From an uncultured Clostridium sp. (GTDB lineage: Bacteria > Bacillota > Clostridia > Lachnospirales > Lachnospiraceae): a stretch of DNA of 26,967 nt. Shown piece by piece: positions 22,255 through 26,967 of the stretch; the stretch's first letter is position 1, and every line of letters begins with the position of its first letter. The position numbers and the translations under genes were made by a program. The DNA is taken from assembly GCA_900547035.1 (NCBI GenBank), contig URFM01000048.1, positions 1-26,967 on the forward strand, written 5' to 3'. The notes under the pieces were generated by a model. It worked only from the letters and a program-made list of their open reading frames with translations. It searched no databases and had not been told where the DNA came from.

Positions 22255-23652
22255 ATGCTGCACTACGATCTCGAGAAGAAAAAGGAACGCCCGCTTTATG
22301 AAGCCCTTTATGAATTTTTAAAGGAAGATATTTTGCGAGGACGGATTCAGCCGGGTACCAGGCTGCCCTCTAAGCGGGAGCTGGCCCGTGACAATGGCAT
22401 CAGCGTGAAAACAGTACTGGGAGCTTATGAACAGCTTCTGGTGGAGGGTTATATTACATCCCAGGAAAAACGGGGCTATTTTGTGGCCAATGTGGAAACT
22501 ATGGAGGAGTACCATCCCACTCCGGCTTCTTATCCGCAGCTCTACCAGGAAGAGCAGTGGTTTGCCGATTTTACCTCCAATAATACGGTTTATGATAAAT
22601 TCCCCTTCTCACTGTGGCGAAAGGTTATGCGGGAGGTGCTGACGGAAAAGGATATGGAGTTAGTCAGACGGGCTCATTTTCTTGGGGTCAGTTCTCTGAG
22701 GGAGGCCATCGCGGACTATCTTTACCGATTGAGAGGGATGAATGTTTCACCTGAATGTATTATCATCGGAGCCAGTATTGAGTATCTTTATGGAAAACTG
22801 ATTCGTCTGCTGCCGTCCGGAACCGTTTATGGCATGGAAAATCCCGGCTACCGGAAGATCCCCAGAATTTATGAGGAAAATGGACTCAGTTGGAGATCGG
22901 TGGACATGGACGAAAACGGTATCTGCATGGAAAGCCTGAGGGCCAGCGGGGCCGGGGTGATCCATGTCTCGCCGGAGCATCACTATCCTCTTGGAACGGT
23001 AATGAGCGCGGCCCGCAGACAGGAGCTTTTGGCCTGGGCGGCGGAAGCGCCGGACCGGTATATTATAGAAGATGACTACGACTGTGAATTCCGTTACCGC
23101 TCCCGTTCGATCCCGGCTCTTCAGAGCATGGACCGCAGCCACCGGGTCATTTACATGAATACCTTCAGCAAAACCCTGGCCCCGGCTATCCGAATCAGCT
23201 ATATGGTGCTGCCGGAAGAGCTGATGCATCGGTATATCGACAATGCCAACTTCTATTCCAACAGCGCTTCCTCCTGCGAACAGTATGCATTGGCCAAATT
23301 TATAGAAAAGGGATATTTTGAGCGCCATTTGAGCCGGATGAAAAAATATTATCACACAGAAGGGGAACGGCTGAGGCGGATTCTCAAGCAGTCGTCTCTG
23401 CTTCCGGCGGTGAGTGTTTCCGGTGGGGAGAGCGGCACCCATCTGCTGGTGAAGGTAGATACCTCTATGACAGACCAGGAGATTAAGGATGCGGCCCGGC
23501 AGGCTGGAATCAACCTGGCCTGCCTGTCGGAATTCTGCAGCCAGGTGCGCCCGGAATATGAACATACGCTGGTTCTTAACTACTCGGATATGGAGGAGAA
23601 GAACCTGAGGGAGGCGGTTCGCCGTCTGGGAAACCTCTTTATTCAGTGGTAG
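22255..23652 (+). CDS. MocR/PdxR-type regulator (GntR HTH plus aminotransferase domain)
   Basis: The product is 465 aa. Residues 10-80 are a GntR winged helix (LYEALYEFLKEDILRG, LPSKRELARDNGISVKTV, YITSQEKRGYFV). Residues 110-465 are a class I aminotransferase fold that binds PLP: SPEHHYPLGTVMS, DDYDCEFRY, and the Schiff-base Lys in TFSKTLAPAIRISY. MocR proteins use the PLP domain as an effector sensor and usually control the divergent neighbour or PLP biosynthesis (PdxR). Here the divergent neighbours are the dehydrogenase and NTF2-like genes, so they are the first candidates for its targets. ATG 22255 has AAGGA nine bases away. The dedicated ligand (PLP, amino acid or other) is not visible. 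Confidence 0.9.
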   Translation: MLHYDLEKKKERPLYEALYEFLKEDILRGRIQPGTRLPSKRELARDNGISVKTVLGAYEQLLVEGYITSQEKRGYFVANVETMEEYHPTPASYPQLYQEEQWFADFTSNNTVYDKFPFSLWRKVMREVLTEKDMELVRRAHFLGVSSLREAIADYLYRLRGMNVSPECIIIGASIEYLYGKLIRLLPSGTVYGMENPGYRKIPRIYEENGLSWRSVDMDENGICMESLRASGAGVIHVSPEHHYPLGTVMSAARRQELLAWAAEAPDRYIIEDDYDCEFRYRSRSIPALQSMDRSHRVIYMNTFSKTLAPAIRISYMVLPEELMHRYIDNANFYSNSASSCEQYALAKFIEKGYFERHLSRMKKYYHTEGERLRRILKQSSLLPAVSVSGGESGTHLLVKVDTSMTDQEIKDAARQAGINLACLSEFCSQVRPEYEHTLVLNYSDMEEKNLREAVRRLGNLFIQW

Positions 23653-23739
23653 AAACTGGAATATCTGGTATCCTTTAATAAACATATTTTGGACATTTAA
23701 AAGAGCTCAGACGGGTGTTACCATAGGGAGCACAACCAG

Positions 23740-23763
23740 CCGGGACGGCAAAAGCCGCCCTGG
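23740..23763 (+). promoter_or_regulatory. Leader hairpin before the alcohol dehydrogenase gene
   Basis: CCGGGACGGC pairs with GCCGCCCTGG around an AAAA loop, with one mismatch. No U-run follows, so termination is unlikely. It lies 38 nt before the ATG and might stabilise the mRNA or be the remains of a regulatory leader. Confidence 0.35.
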
Positions 23764-23801
23764 AAATGATTCAGAAATCTGAGAAAGGCGAGGTGCAAGC
23801 T

Positions 23802-24953
23802 ATGGGAACAACTTATTATTTCTTACCTACCAGAAACCTGTTTGGTGAGGATTCCGTGAAGGAGACGGGAGAATTGATGAAGAGTCTGGGCGGAAAGAAG
23901 GCCATGATCGTGACGGACGGGTTTCTGGCCCAGTCGGGAATGGCGGCGGATATCCAGAAAATCCTCTCGGAGTCCGGTGTGGAGAGCGTGGTATTCGGCG
24001 GAGCGGAGCCCAATCCCAAGGATGTGAATGTAGAAGCAGGGCTAAAAGTATTTCAGGAAAATGCCTGCGATTCCATCATTTCCCTGGGAGGCGGTTCCTC
24101 CCACGACTGCGCCAAGGGCATCGGACTGGTGGCCTCCAACGGCGGAAACATCCGGGAGTATGAGGGGATTGATAAATCCTCAAAGCCCATGTGCCCCATG
24201 ATTGCCATCAATACCACAGCGGGCACGGCTTCGGAGATTACCCGTTTCTGCATTATCACCGACACCAGCCGCCATGTGAAGATGGCCATTGTGGACTGGC
24301 GGGTAACTCCTCAAATCGCCATCAACGACCCCAAGCTGATGGTAGGCATGCCGCCTTCCCTCACTGCCGCCACCGGCATGGACGCCCTGACCCACGCCAT
24401 TGAGGCCTATGTGTCCACCGACGCCAATCCCCTGACGGACGCGGCGGCCATGATGGCCATTACCATGATTACCCAGTATCTCCCCAAGGCGGTGGCAAAC
24501 GGCGTTTATATGAAGGCCAGGGACAAGATGGCCTATGGCCAGTATCTGGCGGGCATCGCCTTCAACAACGCTTCCCTGGGCTATGTTCACGCTATGGCTC
24601 ACCAGCTGGGCGGCTTCTACAACCTGCCTCACGGTGTCTGCAACGCTATTTTGCTGCCCCATGTGGAGGAGTTCAACCTGATTGGAAACGCCAACCGCTT
24701 CCGGGATATCGCCAGAGCTATGGGCGAAAAGATCGACGGCCTTTCCACCATGGAGGCGGCCCGCAAGGCCATTGCCGCAATTCGCCAGCTGAGCAGCCAG
24801 GTGGGGATTCCGGAGAACCTCAGAAGCCTGGGCGTGAAGGAGGAGGACTTCGAGGTAATGGCGGAGAACGCCATGAAGGACGTATGCCAGCTGACCAACC
24901 CCAGAAAGGCTACCAAGGAGCAGGTGATTGGGATTTTCAGGGCGGCGTACTAA
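23802..24953 (+). CDS. Iron-containing alcohol dehydrogenase (type III)
   Basis: The product is 383 aa, the normal length. It interconverts alcohols and aldehydes or ketones with NAD(P)H in the cytoplasm. The NAD loop [13 protein letters not shown] and the metal-site blocks are present: [14 protein letters not shown] (Asp and His ligands) and [20 protein letters not shown] (two His ligands). [16 protein letters not shown] and DWRVTPQ match the Zymomonas AdhB/1,3-propanediol dehydrogenase/FucO group. It most resembles the AdhB-type subgroup from memory. ATG 23802 follows GAGGTG; a longer frame from 23766 has no ribosome site. It stands alone downstream of the MocR-type gene, with a 149-nt leader region and no terminator seen between, so co-transcription is possible. 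Confidence 0.92.
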   Translation: MGTTYYFLPTRNLFGEDSVKETGELMKSLGGKKAMIVTDGFLAQSGMAADIQKILSESGVESVVFGGAEPNPKDVNVEAGLKVFQENACDSIISLGGGSSHDCAKGIGLVASNGGNIREYEGIDKSSKPMCPMIAINTTAGTASEITRFCIITDTSRHVKMAIVDWRVTPQIAINDPKLMVGMPPSLTAATGMDALTHAIEAYVSTDANPLTDAAAMMAITMITQYLPKAVANGVYMKARDKMAYGQYLAGIAFNNASLGYVHAMAHQLGGFYNLPHGVCNAILLPHVEEFNLIGNANRFRDIARAMGEKIDGLSTMEAARKAIAAIRQLSSQVGIPENLRSLGVKEEDFEVMAENAMKDVCQLTNPRKATKEQVIGIFRAAY

Positions 24954-25003
24954 GCTTGCGTGCTTTCAGGACCTGGAATACCTATAGCGCATGTCAGCAG
25001 GAA

Positions 25004-25771
25004 CTATTTTGTCAGAAGCCTTAAAAACACCTGATTCAGTTCACCCCAGTCCCGATTGCGGTCGTCCGGAAGCTGCCCGGCAACCGTGCGCTGCCGCTCA
25101 AGCTCGCCGGAAATAAAATCCGCAATTACCGGATTCTGTGGATTCAGAGTTTTTTCATCGGAAACCGTTTTGACTGCAAGAACGTCTTTTATGGCTTTTC
25201 TCAGCTTACCGGGCAGCTCCTGCTCCAATAAGCGGTCGAACAGGACGGGAGCCGGCTTATGGTGTTGTTCAATATACCTTGCGGCCAAAAGAGGCCGCAA
25301 GGCATAGAAATATTTCTTATACCGCACCAAATCACCCTGAAGGTACTGCTCATAAGTGTTCCTTGCTGTTCCATAGTAGTGATACAGGGCGGTTTTGACG
25401 GAGAAATAATTTCGGGCTGCTGCATAAACCTGCTCCCATGCCGGCCGGACGGCGTAAACGATGGGAGAATTGGACCATTCAAACAAGGTGGCGTTCCCCT
25501 TTTGAAATTGAATCAGGGCTTTTTTCAGGTCCCACCCGTTGATATCCAGCACCTCATCCAGCTGCCATTCAATAACATCCCGGGGGCTGTCCAGACGCAG
25601 ATAATCTTTCGCGGGCCGCATATAAATAAAGCGCACATCGTAATCGCTGTCCGGGGAAGCAAAGCCCCAGGCCCGGCTTCCCGATTCTACTGCCAGGAGA
25701 ATCTGAACTCCTCTTTGCGTTTCAATCTCATTCAACTTCTGTTCAATTTCTTTTCTGATATTCTGTGCCAT
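25004..25771 (-). CDS. Nucleotidyltransferase, RlaP/YcgL-like (PF10127 type)
   Basis: The product is 255 aa. The polymerase-beta fold signature is complete: ESGSRAWGFASPDSDYDVRFIY (residues 29-50) with GSRxxG, S and DxD. The family, called RlaP or YcgL-like (B. subtilis YcgL), is linked by genome context in many phages and bacteria to RNA repair. It adds nucleotides to a still unproven acceptor. Tyr/Lys-rich ALYHYYGTARNTYEQYL and KYFYALRPLLAARYIE form the C-terminal helical half. ATG 25769-25771 follows GGAGG, which sits in the end of the upstream gene, so the two are translationally coupled. It is the second of a tandem pair of related enzymes. Confidence 0.85.
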   Translation of the reverse strand: MAQNIRKEIEQKLNEIETQRGVQILLAVESGSRAWGFASPDSDYDVRFIYMRPAKDYLRLDSPRDVIEWQLDEVLDINGWDLKKALIQFQKGNATLFEWSNSPIVYAVRPAWEQVYAAARNYFSVKTALYHYYGTARNTYEQYLQGDLVRYKKYFYALRPLLAARYIEQHHKPAPVLFDRLLEQELPGKLRKAIKDVLAVKTVSDEKTLNPQNPVIADFISGELERQRTVAGQLPDDRNRDWGELNQVFLRLLTK

Positions 25772-25773
25772 CC

Positions 25774-26790
25774 CTATACCTCCAAAGCATGTCGGTTTAC
25801 ATATTCCACAAATTCTTCTACCACATTTAAGTCCGGTTGGTCCGGTAGGATACTTTCTCTGGCGGCCCGTTCCAGACGGCTTTCATAATCTCCTAAAATT
25901 TCATAAAACTCGGGGGAAAAGGATTTATCATCCTGTTGAAAGCCTCCTCTGCGGATTTTTAACAGAAGCTCCTGTTCATTGGTCCTTCTGGTACGGATTT
26001 CACCGCGCTCCAGAATGTCGATGGCCATCATAAACAGGCGAATCAGGTGCATGGCGTGTTTGTTCAGATGGTTGTCGTCCTTTTTCTTGTTCCGTTTTCC
26101 GATTTTGTCGTAGTCCTTTACCACGTTGTGCATAACCGCCCACATATTTTCATAGTCCCGCAGAGGCAGATGGCGGTAGTTTGCATCCACAAAGATTTCT
26201 GTTTCCAGCTGGGGATTCTCTGCCTTGTCAATATAAAGACGGATGCTGCCTTTGCCAAAGGAGGCATATCGTCTTTGAAAATCTTCCAGAGCATTTCGGA
26301 CAGAGTTAAGAATATGCTGTTCCCGCTCTTGTTGCGGCATGGAATTTCTGGCAATGGCATTCTGAAGACGGCGCAGCTGTGCGCTGGCATAGCCGCCGAA
26401 GGATTTTGCGGCCCGCTTGGAGAGAAAAATTTTTTTACGCTCTAAAAGTTCCCGGCCCAGGGAAGATAAAATCAAATATTCATCCGGTTCCAATCCGAGG
26501 ATTTCGCAGGTGTTTGGGTTGCATTCCAGAAGGAGCCGGACCATTTTGTTAAAGGAATAGATTACCGTATCTGTGTGCTGGTCTTCGTATTGCTCAAACT
26601 CCGTAAGCCCCAGCAAATCAGATGGAAGATTTAAGGTGACGCCTCTGAAATCAATATCACTGTTTTCATTGGCAGTTCCGTAGGCATAACTTCCTCCGAG
26701 TCCAAGGAGAAGAATCCTTCTGCCAAGTCTGGGCTCGGTTTTTAAGAATTCGTATTCTTTCGTCTCTAAAAGCATTTTAAAATCCGGCAT
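25774..26790 (-). CDS. Nucleotidyltransferase, RlaP-like, longer paralogue
   Basis: The product is 338 aa. It has a polymerase-beta type active site LLGLGGSYAYGTANENSDIDFRGV (residues 29-52): GGSxxxG, N, and DID. A long helical C-terminal part contains the basic patch GKRNKKKDDNHLNKHAMHL, a possible nucleic-acid contact. It is related to, but clearly different from, the 255-aa enzyme that follows 2 nt downstream, so the pair likely works together. ATG 26790 follows GAGGAGG on the minus strand. It lies directly downstream of a tRNA-Gly(UCC) gene and its terminator. Substrate (tRNA ends, other RNA, or a small molecule) is unknown. Confidence 0.85.
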   Translation of the reverse strand: MPDFKMLLETKEYEFLKTEPRLGRRILLLGLGGSYAYGTANENSDIDFRGVTLNLPSDLLGLTEFEQYEDQHTDTVIYSFNKMVRLLLECNPNTCEILGLEPDEYLILSSLGRELLERKKIFLSKRAAKSFGGYASAQLRRLQNAIARNSMPQQEREQHILNSVRNALEDFQRRYASFGKGSIRLYIDKAENPQLETEIFVDANYRHLPLRDYENMWAVMHNVVKDYDKIGKRNKKKDDNHLNKHAMHLIRLFMMAIDILERGEIRTRRTNEQELLLKIRRGGFQQDDKSFSPEFYEILGDYESRLERAARESILPDQPDLNVVEEFVEYVNRHALEV

Positions 26791-26856
26791 CGTTCAATCC
26801 TCCTCATGAAACCGCAGGTCTACCCTGGTCTATCCCCGGAAAACCAGATATGGAAC

Positions 26857-26900
26857 AATAAAAAATCAGCCGGAACCCTGATAAATCAAGGCTCCGGCTG
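26857..26900 (-). terminator. Terminator of tRNA-Gly(UCC)
   Basis: On the minus strand, CAGCCGGA (plus 26893-26900) pairs with TCCGGCTG (plus 26867-26874). The inner CCTTGAT/ATCAGGG extends the stem, and ATTTTTTATT follows. Confidence 0.85.
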
Positions 26901-26912
26901 ACCAATCAAAAA

Positions 26913-26967
26913 AGCAGGTGATGGGAATCGAACCCACGTATCTAGCTTGGAAGGCTAGTGTTCTACC
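26913..26967 (-). tRNA. tRNA-Gly(UCC), cut by the window edge
   Basis: The visible part runs from the D arm to the 3' end. The anticodon stem CTAGC/GCTAG closes loop CTTCCAA with anticodon TCC. The T arm has GGTTCGATT, and the 3' acceptor strand is CACCTGC with discriminator T. The 5' end lies outside the window. Confidence 0.9.

Noticed and set aside
22747..23685. Minus-strand frame of 312 codons opposite the MocR-type gene
   Set aside because: It is the antisense shadow of a clear plus-strand protein with conserved motifs; no family pattern.
1..26967. CRISPR array or intact insertion sequence
   Set aside because: No regularly spaced direct repeats of 24-40 nt and no transposase with terminal inverted repeats were found; only recombinase remnants are present.

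Overview
The window looks like a chromosomal segment of a Gram-positive anaerobic gut-type Clostridia, most likely a Lachnospiraceae (Clostridium cluster XIVa). This is an inference from several observations: roughly 50% GC, strong AGGAGG-type ribosome sites, proteins with choline-binding-like W repeats, a CwlD-type amidase, Hol_Tox-like small toxins, and ECF sigma factors carrying long extracellular tails. No 16S gene is present to confirm it.

Region 1 (1-4510) is a cell-envelope cluster. It holds a secreted W-repeat protein, a membrane-anchored N-acetylmuramoyl-L-alanine amidase broken by a frameshift, and a membrane-anchored coiled-coil/von Willebrand A protein split by an in-frame TAA. 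It ends at a strong terminator.

Region 2 (4526-10053) is the most unusual part. Two tandem paralogous genes each encode an ECF-type sigma factor (sigma2 and sigma4 regions) fused in one polypeptide to an Ala/Gly-rich linker, a transmembrane helix and a large predicted extracellular portion (W repeat, DUF5050-like repeats and, in the first copy, DxNxDG loops). The first fusion gene and the W-repeat gene at 198 share a duplicated promoter module, so the two may be co-regulated. The arrangement suggests a one-piece transmembrane envelope sensor and transcription factor.

Region 3 (10082-14512) contains a pyridoxal/pyridoxamine kinase on the minus strand. On the plus strand there is a Ser/Thr kinase fused to a MinD/ParA-like domain, followed by a stand-alone MinD/ParA-like protein. 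Both lack the P-loop lysine and share a GATH motif. About 890 bp without a convincing gene follow, then a small hypothetical protein and a terminator.

Region 4 (14571-18612) is a compact envelope operon: a membrane-anchored GH18 glycosidase with an SH3 domain, a calcineurin-like phosphoesterase lipoprotein and a CwlD-like amidase.

Region 5 (18737-20570) is a decayed integrative element next to a tRNA-Gly(GCC) gene. It has two different tyrosine-recombinase remnants and, between them, a well-formed type I toxin-antitoxin locus: a 31-aa Hol_Tox-like peptide with a convergent antisense RNA. It also has a strong cruciform-like sequence.

Region 6 (20734-24953) is metabolic and regulatory. It holds an Xre-type regulator, then an NTF2/ketosteroid-isomerase-fold protein and a short-chain dehydrogenase resembling Comamonas 3-alpha-hydroxysteroid dehydrogenase. 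These two are divergent from a MocR/PdxR-type regulator, across a region with overlapping promoters and an inverted repeat. An iron-dependent alcohol dehydrogenase follows.

Region 7 (25004-26967) has two tandem RlaP/YcgL-like nucleotidyltransferases on the minus strand, immediately downstream of a tRNA-Gly(UCC) gene that is cut by the window edge.
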